Assembly: GCA_002436085.1 (NCBI GenBank)
Contig: DIXT01000011.1
Location: 45,782 to 96,283, forward strand
DNA: 50,502 nucleotides
Origin: Anaerolineaceae bacterium UBA6073
Lineage (GTDB): Bacteria > Chloroflexota > Anaerolineae > Anaerolineales > Anaerolineaceae
Reading direction: 5' to 3'
The notes under the pieces are model-generated. The model made no database searches, was not told the origin of the DNA, and was given only the letters and a program-made list of their open reading frames with translations. Within the stretch, counting starts at the first letter, position 1; the number at the start of each line of letters is the position of its first letter. Made by a program: the position numbers and the translations under genes. Positions 1 to 8,084 of the stretch are shown piece after piece.

Positions 1-99
1 GGGAGGGGAATCAAAGGGGAGGGGTTTATGAACATATTGTGTTCTTCTTGAATATAAAGTTGTTCATTTTTTATTGTTCTGGACATTTTCAACACCCTC
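1..99. mobile_element. Right end of a MITE-like element (copy A, cut by window edge)
   Basis: These bases match 36812-36910 with only two differences over 99 positions. They end in the same terminal inverted repeat, TTTTCAACACCCTC (86-99). The other copy is complete and carries the inverted partner GAGGGTGTTGAAAA at its left end, so this is the right part of a second copy whose left end lies outside the window. I see no transposase in it. Confidence 0.75.
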
Positions 100-453
100 G
101 GATTTGCAGAAAACAAATACGCGCGGGCGCAGTCCAGGCACATTTTACCCATGGGGCTTTTATCGCGGATCCTCACCAGCTTTTGCGCGGTAGCAGCAAA
201 GCCATGCCCGCCATGGAAGCGCGTGTATTTGTACAGGTTCCTTGGCAGGCTCTGACGGACCTAATTCAGGCACACGCCCGCTTTGTCCCCGCCTCCCTTC
301 CGCAGAACCGCAAAAAGGATTAGGAAAACTGCGCCTCCAATATACATTTTCGATATTCTATGAAGCAGGTTGCTGTCTTGTGGAGGCTCCAACGAAAAGC
401 TTTTTTGTCTGTGCCAGCTGGGATTCCGGATGAAAAAAAGTGGAAAAATTGAC
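100..453. other. Gene-free stretch upstream of rpmF
   Basis: I find no convincing gene here. On the minus strand a frame is open from about 270 down to the window start and reads plausibly like protein up to the inverted-repeat element. It could be the end of a decayed gene, but I do not recognise it. The stretch otherwise separates the element from the rpmF promoter. Confidence 0.4.
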
Positions 454-482
454 TTGCATTATTCCAGCATATCGGGTATATT
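454..482 (+). promoter_or_regulatory. Sigma-A promoter of rpmF
   Basis: TTGCAT (454-459) and TATATT (477-482) are separated by 17 bases, the optimal spacing for a housekeeping promoter. The rpmF start codon lies 32 bases downstream of the -10 element. Confidence 0.55.
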
Positions 483-514
483 AGGAAAGTTAACGAAATA
501 AGCAGGAGTGCAAG

Positions 515-700
515 ATGACCCCATTACCTAAGAGAAAAACCACTTCCGGACGCCGCGATCGCCGACGCTCACACGATGCTCTGAAGGCGCGCAACAGCGT
601 TGCCTGCCCCAATTGTGGAGAGCCTCGTTTGCCGCATCGTGTATGTCCAAAATGCGGCTACTATCAGGGTAGAGAAGTTCTCACCATCGAAAAAGAATAG
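515..700 (+). CDS. rpmF: 50S ribosomal protein L32
   Basis: Structural protein of the large ribosomal subunit. The 61-residue product has the L32 layout. A basic N-terminus (PLPKRKTTSGRRDRRRSH) is followed by a zinc ribbon with paired cysteines, CPNC and CPKC, and a GYYQGREV tail. It is therefore the zinc-binding form of L32 rather than the Cys-less form. AGGAG lies seven bases before the ATG. The gene stands alone, with its own promoter upstream and a terminator hairpin directly downstream. It faces hflX convergently. Confidence 0.95.
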   Translation: MTPLPKRKTTSGRRDRRRSHDALKARNSVACPNCGEPRLPHRVCPKCGYYQGREVLTIEKE

Positions 701-718
701 TTCCCGCTGTATTCATCC

Positions 719-745
719 AACTCCGCGCGCTGCGCGGAGTTTTTT
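719..745 (+). terminator. Terminator after rpmF
   Basis: AACTCCGCGC (719-728) pairs perfectly with GCGCGGAGTT (732-741) around a GCT loop, followed by TTTTATTTT. The run of T lies on the plus strand, so it stops rpmF transcription. Its tail overlaps the hflX stop codon. Confidence 0.85.
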
Positions 746-2084
746 ATTTTGCCTTGTGGGCTTTGCGCAAGTACGGAGCGAATTGCGTCTGAAGTTCCTT
801 GGGGATATAGCCGCTGATGTGAATACCTTTGTCTGTGTGTTCCAGCTTCTGCACGTGGCCCTTTTCGTGGAACACCGACACAAGCTGCCCCTGGTCGTAA
901 GGCAGCAGCACATCCATCTCCGCGTAAGCCGCAAACAGTTCCCGCCCGATGGTATCCAGCAGCGCGCCCAAACCGCTGCCATTTTTCGCGCTGATGAGAA
1001 GCGCCTGGCTTTCCAGGTTCGCCCGCACGCGTTCCAGCTCTTCCTGGGTCAACAAATCCACTTTGTTATAGGCAGTGATGATGGGAATTTCCCCCGCGCC
1101 TATCTCCATCAGGGTTTCCAGCACGGTTTTCTTTTGCTGGGCGGCGTTTTGATGCGAGATATCCACGATGTGAACCAACAGGTCAGCCTCGGCGATTTCC
1201 TCCAGCGTTGCCCGGAAGGCAGCCGTTAGTTGGGTCGGCAGCTTCTGGATGAAACCAACGGTATCTGTCAACACCACAGTTTGCCCAGAAGGCAGTTCCA
1301 ACTGGCGCGTCGTCGGGTCAAGCGTGGCAAAAAGCTGGTCCGCGACGTAAATATCAGTGTTTGTCAGCGTGTTTAGCAGCGTTGATTTTCCGGCATTGGT
1401 ATAGCCCACCAAAGCCACCACGGACACGTTGGTTTTGCGCCGGTGTTCGCGGTGGCGCAGGCGGTGCTCGCGCACTTTTTCCAGTTCTTCGCGCAGCCTG
1501 GCGATCCTGGTTTTGATCTCCCGGCGGTCCACTTCCAGCTGAGTTTCGCCGGGTCCGCGCAAGCCGACGCCGCCCGTGCTTCCGGTCCGCCCGCCGCCTC
1601 CGCCAGCCTGTCGCGCCAGATGCGTCCATGCCCTGGTCAGTCGGGGCAGCCGGTATTCCAACTGGGCCAGCTCCACCTGCAGCATCCCCTCACTGGTGCG
1701 CGCGTGCTGGGAAAAGATATCCAGGATTAACGCGCTGCGGTCGATGACCTTCAGGTTATCACCCAACAATTCTTCCAATTCCCTCTGATGACGGGGAGAG
1801 AGGTCTTCATCGAAAAGGACGACCCCCACGCCCAGTTCTTCCGCCAGCAGCTTCAGCTCTTCTACTTTACCGCTGCCGATAAATGTGCGCGGATTGATTG
1901 AATCAAGGTTTTGGGTAAGCGTCGCCAGCACTTCGATGCCGGCTGTGTCCGCCAGAAGTTCCAGCTCTGTAAGGGAATCTTCCAGGCTTAAGAACTGCCC
2001 GGAAGCAGAGCCCACTTGCACGCCTACCATAATAGCTGTCTCAGGCGCGGGTTGAACGATGTTGTCTTTTTGCGGTGTCGTCAT
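744..2084 (-). CDS. hflX: GTPase HflX
   Basis: Ribosome-associated GTPase that rescues or splits stalled ribosomes under stress. The 446 residues show the family's order. An N-terminal substrate-like domain contains DTAGIEVLATLTQ and the FIGSGKVEEL motif. A glycine-rich linker follows (RQAGGGGGRTGSTGGVGLRG), then GPGETQLEVDRR and a coiled arginine-rich helix. The G domain has G1 GYTNAGKST, G3 DTVGFIQKLP and G4 NKVDL. Length is normal for the family. The gene ends against rpmF's terminator and lies six bases after the aminotransferase gene, so the two are probably cotranscribed. Confidence 0.95.
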   Translation of the reverse strand: MTTPQKDNIVQPAPETAIMVGVQVGSASGQFLSLEDSLTELELLADTAGIEVLATLTQNLDSINPRTFIGSGKVEELKLLAEELGVGVVLFDEDLSPRHQRELEELLGDNLKVIDRSALILDIFSQHARTSEGMLQVELAQLEYRLPRLTRAWTHLARQAGGGGGRTGSTGGVGLRGPGETQLEVDRREIKTRIARLREELEKVREHRLRHREHRRKTNVSVVALVGYTNAGKSTLLNTLTNTDIYVADQLFATLDPTTRQLELPSGQTVVLTDTVGFIQKLPTQLTAAFRATLEEIAEADLLVHIVDISHQNAAQQKKTVLETLMEIGAGEIPIITAYNKVDLLTQEELERVRANLESQALLISAKNGSGLGALLDTIGRELFAAYAEMDVLLPYDQGQLVSVFHEKGHVQKLEHTDKGIHISGYIPKELQTQFAPYLRKAHKAK

Positions 2085-2090
2085 GCGCTC

Positions 2091-3266
2091 TCAGTTTTCT
2101 TTGATCCACGCCACCAGGCGCTTCATCGCCTCTTTTATCTGCGGGGTTGGTGTGATGATGGAAATGCGGATGTAATCCTTGCCGCTGGGTCCGTAAATGA
2201 CGCCGGGGGTCAGGCTCACGCCTGTCTCATTGAGGACGTCCGCGCAGAATTGCATAGGGTCTCCGAATTTTTCGGGCAGCCTGGCCCACAGGTAAAGCGC
2301 GGCTTTCGGTTTTTCCACCTCAAAGCCCGCTTCCACCAGCCCGTCATAGACAACATCACGGCGTTCCTGGTAGACCAGGTTGCGCTCCACCAGCCAGGAC
2401 TGGTCGCCGGTCAACGCAAGCGCGCCAGCGTCCATGATGGGCGTAAAGATGGAGTTATCAATCTGGCTCTTGTAAGTTGCCAACAACCGGATAACTTCCG
2501 CGTTGCCAACCGCCATGCCAATACGCCAACCAGCCATGTTATAGGTCTTAGAGAGCGAGTTAAATTCGATCGCCACATCTTTCGCACCGGGAACTTCCAG
2601 GATGGAGTGCGCCCGGTATCCATCAAAGGTCAGGTCAGTGTAAGGCGCGTCGTGCACAATCACAATCTCGTTTTCCCGCGCGAATTCGACCGCCTCGGTA
2701 AAGAAATCCAACCCGGCCACCGCGCCTGTTGGGTTATTTGGATAGTTCAACCACATCATTTTTGCTTCCCGGGCAATCTCTCGTGGTATAGCCTGTAAAT
2801 CAGGCAGAAAATCGTTTTCTTTCAGCAGCGGCATGAAGAAAACACGGCTGTCCGCCAGCTGCGCCCCGGCAAGGTACACCGGGTAGTACGGATCCGGCAT
2901 CAGCACAATATCGCCGGGATCCAGCAAAGTATGATTGATATTGAAAATTCCCTCTTTAGAGCCGAGCAGAGCTAACGCTTCAGTCTTTGGGTTCAGCGAG
3001 ACTTCAAAACGCGTTTTGTAATAGTCGGCCACCGCCTTGAGGAAAGCGCTTGAACCGCCCATCGGAGCATAGCCGTGCTTTTTCGGGTCCCGCGCTGATT
3101 CTATCAGACGCTCGATGATGAATTGCGCCGGCGGCAGGTCTGGCGAGCCCATATCCAGGCGGATAATATCCAGGCCCTTGGCTTTAAGCTCAGCAAGCGT
3201 CTTATTCAGGGAAGCAAAAAAGTAAGGTTTGATGTTTTCGACGGTATGCGCTGGACGAATTTTCAT
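2091..3266 (-). CDS. dapL: Class I/II aminotransferase, LL-diaminopimelate aminotransferase-like
   Basis: PLP-dependent aminotransferase, 391 residues from the chosen start. The fold-type I signatures are visible: the substrate-loop GSPDLPP, the N-[PN] motif NYPNNPTGA, the D-A-P-Y motif binding the PLP pyridine ring, and the Schiff-base lysine in SLSKTYNMAGWRIG. Sequence style is closest to LL-diaminopimelate aminotransferases, which convert tetrahydrodipicolinate to LL-DAP for lysine and peptidoglycan. A related alanine or aspartate aminotransferase is possible. I start at the ATG at 3266, because the 28 residues upstream in the same frame do not look like this family. It precedes hflX and is divergent from rpoN. 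Confidence 0.8.
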   Translation of the reverse strand: MKIRPAHTVENIKPYFFASLNKTLAELKAKGLDIIRLDMGSPDLPPAQFIIERLIESARDPKKHGYAPMGGSSAFLKAVADYYKTRFEVSLNPKTEALALLGSKEGIFNINHTLLDPGDIVLMPDPYYPVYLAGAQLADSRVFFMPLLKENDFLPDLQAIPREIAREAKMMWLNYPNNPTGAVAGLDFFTEAVEFARENEIVIVHDAPYTDLTFDGYRAHSILEVPGAKDVAIEFNSLSKTYNMAGWRIGMAVGNAEVIRLLATYKSQIDNSIFTPIMDAGALALTGDQSWLVERNLVYQERRDVVYDGLVEAGFEVEKPKAALYLWARLPEKFGDPMQFCADVLNETGVSLTPGVIYGPSGKDYIRISIITPTPQIKEAMKRLVAWIKEN

Positions 3267-3421
3267 ATCGGATAAAAGGCTCCCTTTTTTCTTCTCATTA
3301 TAACCCCCGCCTACGGAAACAGATAGGACAAGCCCTGGCACTGCCTTCAAAGGGATTGGATGACCTAATCTCCAATGTCCAACTCCACAGCCGCGAGTCG
3401 CGCGGCGGCCAAAAATTCCTC

Positions 3422-3437
3422 TGGTACACTTCTTGCA
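3422..3437 (+). promoter_or_regulatory. Sigma-54 (-24/-12) promoter of rpoN
   Basis: TGGTACA, four bases, TTGCA fits the -24/-12 consensus. GG (3423-3424) and GC (3435-3436) are separated by exactly ten bases. Transcription would start near 3448, 36 bases before the rpoN start codon. The downstream gene is sigma-54 itself, so this implies autoregulation. Confidence 0.7.
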
Positions 3438-3461
3438 ACTTTACAGTTTGAAGATTATACT
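3433..3461 (+). promoter_or_regulatory. Sigma-A promoter overlapping the rpoN -12 element
   Basis: TTGCAA (3433-3438) and TATACT (3456-3461) are 17 bases apart. The -35 hexamer is the same DNA as the sigma-54 -12 element, so the two RNA polymerase holoenzymes could not occupy the region together. Confidence 0.5.
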
Positions 3462-3483
3462 GTTCCTGGAGAGGAGAATTATC

Positions 3484-4896
3484 GTGCTTCAGACCCATTA
3501 TCAACAGCCGCTCACCGCCCCCTCTGCCCATCTGGCACAAACCATGACGCTGCTCAGTCTTAATTCTGGAGAGCTGCTGCAGAAGGTCGAGTCTGAGTTG
3601 TCGACCAATCCAGCGCTTGAGTTAGTCGAGGAGCGCCGCTGCCCGATGTGCAAACGCCTCCTTCCAGCCACAGGCACCTGCCCTATTTGCAGCCAGCCTT
3701 CTACGCAGGACTCAGATGAACCCATTGTTTTCGTCTCTGCTCCGGAAGATTTCTATTCTTCCCGGGTGCTGAGCGCCGAAGAAACACCCGAGGAGCCCTT
3801 CGCCTCCGAGATGGTCAGCCTTCCGGAGTACGTGCTGCGTCAGGTCGCGGCTGAGCTGAAAGTGGATGATCGTGCGTTAGCAGCCTATTTGCTCAGCCAC
3901 CTGGACGAGGACGGATTCCTGACCGCTACCATTCTGGACGTCGCCCGCTACCACCACCGCCTGCCCGATGATATTAAAGAGCTGATCGAACGGCTCAAAC
4001 GCTGTGATCCGATTGGCGTGTGTTCCGCAAACCCCAAGGAAGCCCTCTTGGTTCAATTGGAGGTTTTGTCAGAATCTGTGGAGATTCCGCCCTTCACCCG
4101 TGAAATCGTCACCGAGTACCTGCCCAAACTCAGCCAGCATCATTACGCTGAGATTGCCCGCGCCTTGGGGACGACGATCATAAAGGTACAGAACGCCGCA
4201 ACCTTTATCAGCGAGAACCTTAATCCTTTCCCAGCCCGCGCGCACTGGGGCGACCTGCGATCCCCCGCCGCGCCCGCCGTGAACGTGTACCACCGCCCGG
4301 ACATCCTGATTTATCATCTGAACGATAACCCCAATAACCCGCTGGTGGTCGAAATAATTCATCCAATCCGCGGCACTCTGCGCGTAAACCCGCTTTTCAA
4401 GTCTTCCATAAAAGAGGTGGAAGGCAAAAAAGTCGAGGAGTGGAAGGAAGATATCGAGAAAGCCTCGCTGTTAGTGAAGTGCATTCAACAGCGCTCCAAC
4501 GCCCTGCGTTTGCTGCTCGAGAAATTGGTAGTAATGCAAAAAGACTATGTGCTGTCCGGTGAAAAAGAAATGCAGCCGCTGACGCGCGCCGAAATCGCCG
4601 CAGCGTTGGACGTGCACGAATCCACTATTTCGCGCGCAGTCTCGGGTAAGTCTGTGCAGCTTCCGAACAAACGTATTGTTCCGCTCTCAATTTTTTTCGA
4701 CCGCAGCCTCTCCCAACGCACTATCATTAAAGAAATGATTGCCTCGGAAAAGCGCCCGCTCAGCGATTCTGAAATTCAGGAAAACCTTAAAGCATACGGC
4801 GTGAACATTGCCCGCCGTACTGTAGCAAAATACCGTTCGATGGAAGGCATCCTCCCGGCGCATCTGCGGCACAATCATCCCGTTGTGGCAGGATGA
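3484..4896 (+). CDS. rpoN: RNA polymerase sigma-54 factor RpoN
   Basis: Alternative sigma factor that binds -24/-12 promoters and needs an AAA+ activator to melt them. The 470 residues hold the Gln/Leu-rich activator-contacting region I (about 1-45), the core-binding domain (about 100-290), the HTH region DVHESTISRAVSGKSV and the RpoN box ARRTVAKYR near the C-terminus. Between region I and the core-binding domain lies a four-cysteine knuckle, C53-x2-C56 and C66-x2-C69, which most sigma-54 proteins lack. I start at GTG 3484 because GGAGAGGAG lies just upstream and region I then begins properly. An upstream in-frame start would add 17 hydrophobic residues and overlap the promoter. The sensor kinase follows after three bases. 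Confidence 0.93.
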   Translation: MLQTHYQQPLTAPSAHLAQTMTLLSLNSGELLQKVESELSTNPALELVEERRCPMCKRLLPATGTCPICSQPSTQDSDEPIVFVSAPEDFYSSRVLSAEETPEEPFASEMVSLPEYVLRQVAAELKVDDRALAAYLLSHLDEDGFLTATILDVARYHHRLPDDIKELIERLKRCDPIGVCSANPKEALLVQLEVLSESVEIPPFTREIVTEYLPKLSQHHYAEIARALGTTIIKVQNAATFISENLNPFPARAHWGDLRSPAAPAVNVYHRPDILIYHLNDNPNNPLVVEIIHPIRGTLRVNPLFKSSIKEVEGKKVEEWKEDIEKASLLVKCIQQRSNALRLLLEKLVVMQKDYVLSGEKEMQPLTRAEIAAALDVHESTISRAVSGKSVQLPNKRIVPLSIFFDRSLSQRTIIKEMIASEKRPLSDSEIQENLKAYGVNIARRTVAKYRSMEGILPAHLRHNHPVVAG

Positions 4897-4899
4897 TAC

Positions 4900-6831
4900 T
4901 TGGCAAACACCGCATCGCCCCGGCTTCCGTTTGAGCCTGATGAAAAAGACCTCCAGGCGCTTGACTTTGCGCTGGTTATGGAACTGATTCCATCCGCTGC
5001 GCTGGCCTATAATCGCAGTAATGATTTAATCATTTCCATCAACCAGAAACTACAGGAACTTACCGCGTTCGAGCCTCAGATACTTAATGGCCAGTCCTTG
5101 AGCACGTTGATTTCACTCAGGTTGGATACAAACCCCACCGGAAAAGAAACGCGCAGCGTCCAATTAAAAACAGCCGGTGGAAGAAAAATTCAGGCCAACC
5201 TGCAAATCCGCTCTTTGAGTCAGACCAATCAGATTGTGGCGCTGATATTCACACCGCCGGCTTACCAGGATGAAACGCAAGTCCAGCAAGTCGGCTTTGC
5301 CCTGGTTGAAAGCTTACTGAAAATTCAATCCCAGGACTCTACCACAGCGGCGCTTAACGCAGCTGCGGAGACTTTGCACCACCTGCTGAACGCCCAAGCT
5401 GCGGCAGCCTACCTTCTACGTCAGTCTGAAAACCAGCTTACGCGCGTTCGCTTGAATACGGATTTGCAAAGCTCGCAATTTCCGGAAAAGATTAGATCTG
5501 AGGACGCTCCGCTTTTTCAGCCGCATATCTGGAAATCCAATCAAAAACCGGTTTCCTCTTTGGAAGAGCTTGCCTTGGTTAAGGGCTTTCATTATCTGCT
5601 GGTGCTTCCGCTGGTCCGCCGGAACGAAATTCTTGGTCAGCTCATCGCCGCTGGATTTGGCAGCCCTCCAACTGAGGATATCCTTCGCGAACTTGACTTC
5701 CTGGCCGCTGGTACTGCCAGCAACTTAGAGCAATTGACGCGGATGGAGAACGCCCAGCGGACAGTCCTCCGCACCAAACAGGTTGTTCAGCTGGAGCATG
5801 CCGTCAGCGATAACATAGAAGAAGGCTTGATTATCCTTACGCCGGATTTATGCGTCGCCGAAATGAACCCCAGCGCGGAAATGATGCTCGGGTACGCCAG
5901 CAGCGAGGTTTTCTTGCAAAAAGCGGAAATGGTTTTGATTGGCAACGAAACGCTATCCGCGCTGTATAAATCTGCACAACAGGGCATTGCTACCAAAGCC
6001 GGCAATAATCTCAGCCTCAATACCCGCACCGGCAAGTCATTCCTGGCACAGGTGCTGTGCATCCCGGTGATGACCAATGGGAGACTTAGCAGCATCGTAC
6101 TCATCCTGCGGGACCTCAGCCAAAGTGAACAAATTCGGGCGCACACCCAACAGCTCGAGCAGCGCGCCTTCCTGGGCGAAGTGTCGGCTATCTTCGCTCA
6201 CGAGGTCAAGAATCCGATTAACAGCATTATGACCGGCCTGCAGTATATCGGCATGACCATGAAACCAGGCGACCCTCACTATGACCTGGTTTCGCGCCTG
6301 CAGAATGACTGCCTGCGTCTTACGCATCTAATGGATTCAACGCTGACATTTTCAAAACCGATGGAATACCATTTCGCGCCTGTGGATTTGGCGGAAATGC
6401 TTCCGAATATTCTGGAGCGGTGGGCACCGCGCCTAACCCGTCTGAATATCAGGTATAATTTTGACGCGAACCCAGAACATCCCCTGGTAAAAGCGGATTT
6501 CCGCGCACTTGAGCAGGTTTTTGTCAACCTGGTCAGCAACGCGGCGCAGGCGATGGAGAAAAAAGGCGGAACCCTGAATATCCGCATAATAAACGCGGCA
6601 GAGCACTTGGTTCCACCGCAGTATGAAGTCATTGTGGCAGATTCCGGACCTGGTATCCCGGACGATATTAAGGCGCACATCTTTGAGCCCTTTGTAACCA
6701 CCAACATCAGCGGAACCGGCCTTGGGCTGGCAATCACTAAACGGATCGTCAGCGCGCACAAAGGAACAATCAATCTGGAAAGCTACCCGGGTGGAACAAT
6801 GTTCCACGTACTCCTCCCGAAAGCGGAATAA
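4900..6831 (+). CDS. PAS-GAF-PAS sensor histidine kinase
   Basis: Sensor kinase, 643 residues, with no transmembrane segment and so probably cytoplasmic. Domains in order: a PAS-like domain (about 25-120), a GAF domain (about 130-290), a second PAS (about 300-405), then the HisKA dimerisation helix with the phospho-acceptor His434 in AHEVKNPI. The HATPase domain has the N box NLVSNAAQAM, G1 DSGPGIPDD and G2 GTGLGLAITKRI. The layout is NtrB/AtoS-like. The start is TTG at 4900, only three bases after rpoN, with no strong ribosome-binding site of its own, which suggests translational coupling. The response regulator follows six bases later and is the obvious partner. The signal sensed is unknown. 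Confidence 0.9.
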   Translation: MANTASPRLPFEPDEKDLQALDFALVMELIPSAALAYNRSNDLIISINQKLQELTAFEPQILNGQSLSTLISLRLDTNPTGKETRSVQLKTAGGRKIQANLQIRSLSQTNQIVALIFTPPAYQDETQVQQVGFALVESLLKIQSQDSTTAALNAAAETLHHLLNAQAAAAYLLRQSENQLTRVRLNTDLQSSQFPEKIRSEDAPLFQPHIWKSNQKPVSSLEELALVKGFHYLLVLPLVRRNEILGQLIAAGFGSPPTEDILRELDFLAAGTASNLEQLTRMENAQRTVLRTKQVVQLEHAVSDNIEEGLIILTPDLCVAEMNPSAEMMLGYASSEVFLQKAEMVLIGNETLSALYKSAQQGIATKAGNNLSLNTRTGKSFLAQVLCIPVMTNGRLSSIVLILRDLSQSEQIRAHTQQLEQRAFLGEVSAIFAHEVKNPINSIMTGLQYIGMTMKPGDPHYDLVSRLQNDCLRLTHLMDSTLTFSKPMEYHFAPVDLAEMLPNILERWAPRLTRLNIRYNFDANPEHPLVKADFRALEQVFVNLVSNAAQAMEKKGGTLNIRIINAAEHLVPPQYEVIVADSGPGIPDDIKAHIFEPFVTTNISGTGLGLAITKRIVSAHKGTINLESYPGGTMFHVLLPKAE

Positions 6832-6837
6832 GGTGAG

Positions 6838-8022
6838 ATGACAGCAACAGTTCTTGTAGTAGATGATGAGGAAACCGCCAGACTGGTGGTTTCTGAGTTT
6901 TTGCGTTCAAAGGGCTACGAAGTACTGGGAGCCGGTACACTGGCGGAAGCCCGCCAATTCATCAACAAAGGCGAGGCGGACATCATCATCCTGGATGTGC
7001 GCCTGCCCGACGGCTACGGACCCAACCTGCTGACCGAAACCGCGCGCATGGTCAACCGTCCGCAGATTATTATCATAACCGCCCACGGCGAAATCAGCAT
7101 GGCCGTAGAAGCGATGAAGAACGGCGCGCTGGACTTCATTGAAAAACCGCTGGACCTTCTGGAACTGGAAAAATCGGTCCGCCGCGCGGGAGAAACCGTC
7201 GCGATGCACAGGGAGCTAAACCATTTGCGCGCCGCCCAAGCCGGCCAGGAAGAATTTATCGTCGGAGAAACGCCGGCGATGAAGCAAATCATCGACCACG
7301 CCCGCCGCACTGCCGAAAGCGGCATCTCCGCGCTGATTACCGGCCCAACGGGTACCGGCAAAGAAGTGCTGGCGCGTTACATTTATAAAATCGGTATTCG
7401 TTCCGGCAAAGCCTTTGTGGATATCAACTGCCCGGCCATTCCCGCCACGATGTTTGAATCCGAACTCTTTGGTCACGAAGCCGGCGCGTTTACCGGCGCC
7501 ACGCATAAGAAAATTGGTTTGATGGAAGTGGCGGACAACGGCATTTTATTCCTGGATGAAATCGCGTCCATGCCCTTGGATTTGCAGGCCAAACTGCTGC
7601 GCGCGATAGAAGAACGCTCTTTCAGGCGGCTGGGCGGCACTGTGTTAATCAACGTGGATGTCCAGATCCTGGCTGCCTCTAATCGCAACCTCAAAGAAAT
7701 GATCGCGAACGGTGCATTCCGCGAGGACCTGTACTACCGCTTAAAGGTCGCAGACCTGGACCTTCCTCCCCTCTCCGCCCGCAAACAGGACATTCCAGAC
7801 CTGGTCGGCCACTTTTTGCGTAAATTCACCGCGCGGTCGGGAAGTCAGATAACGGATGTGACTCCACGCGCGATGCAGGCGCTGATTGATTACTCCTGGC
7901 CGGGCAATATCCGCGAGCTAAGCAACGTGATCGAACGCGCGGTAATCTTCTGCGATGATCCCACGATTGATTTGAACCACCTCTCCTCCGACGTTTTGAA
8001 CGCGATTGATACCGGCGCCTGA
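6838..8022 (+). CDS. NtrC-family sigma-54 activator lacking a DNA-binding domain
   Basis: Response regulator that activates sigma-54 RNA polymerase. The receiver domain (1-120) has the acidic pair in VVDDEE and phospho-acceptor Asp53 in LDVRLPDG. The AAA+ domain (about 140-370) has Walker A GPTGTGKE (169-176), the sigma-54-contacting loop GAFTGA (216-221), Walker B LFLDEI and arginine-finger region FREDLYYRL. The protein stops at residue 394, directly after the AAA+ domain. The usual 50-80-residue Fis-type helix-turn-helix is absent. The stop is followed at once by a sigma-54 promoter, so this is a natural end rather than a visible frameshift. Such activators (FlgR type) work from solution and do not need an enhancer site. 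Confidence 0.92.
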   Translation: MTATVLVVDDEETARLVVSEFLRSKGYEVLGAGTLAEARQFINKGEADIIILDVRLPDGYGPNLLTETARMVNRPQIIIITAHGEISMAVEAMKNGALDFIEKPLDLLELEKSVRRAGETVAMHRELNHLRAAQAGQEEFIVGETPAMKQIIDHARRTAESGISALITGPTGTGKEVLARYIYKIGIRSGKAFVDINCPAIPATMFESELFGHEAGAFTGATHKKIGLMEVADNGILFLDEIASMPLDLQAKLLRAIEERSFRRLGGTVLINVDVQILAASNRNLKEMIANGAFREDLYYRLKVADLDLPPLSARKQDIPDLVGHFLRKFTARSGSQITDVTPRAMQALIDYSWPGNIRELSNVIERAVIFCDDPTIDLNHLSSDVLNAIDTGA

Positions 8023-8030
8023 TTTCTTTC

Positions 8031-8046
8031 TGGCACGCTAATTGCA
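8031..8046 (+). promoter_or_regulatory. Sigma-54 promoter of the TPR/caspase-like operon
   Basis: TGGCACG, four bases, TTGCA is a perfect match to the -24/-12 consensus, with GG and GC ten bases apart (8032-8033, 8044-8045). The predicted start is about 8057, giving a leader of 28 bases before the ATG at 8085. The promoter lies eight bases after the activator's stop codon. Confidence 0.85.
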
Positions 8047-8049
8047 ACG

Positions 8050-8084
8050 AAGCCTCTTACAAGTAATCTTGTCAGGAGGCTTTT
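8050..8084 (+). terminator. Hairpin covering the ribosome-binding site; possible terminator or read-through silencer
   Basis: AAGCCTC (8050-8056) pairs with GAGGCTT (8076-8082), and ACAAG (8059-8063) pairs with CTTGT (8068-8072) inside it. The 3' arm contains the AGGAGG ribosome-binding site of the next gene and is followed by a short T run. The 5' arm lies upstream of the predicted sigma-54 start at about 8057. Only transcripts reading through from rpoN would form the full hairpin. Confidence 0.5.

Noticed and set aside
39..323. Possible small genes at the left edge on the plus strand
   Set aside because: The first frame starts inside the inverted-repeat element and runs through non-coding-looking DNA. 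There is no ribosome-binding site and no recognisable protein.
441..458. A third sigma-54 promoter upstream of rpmF (TGGAA...TTGCA)
   Set aside because: The GG and GC dinucleotides are 12 rather than 10 bases apart, which abolishes sigma-54 recognition. A sigma-A promoter with good spacing uses the same TTGCAT.
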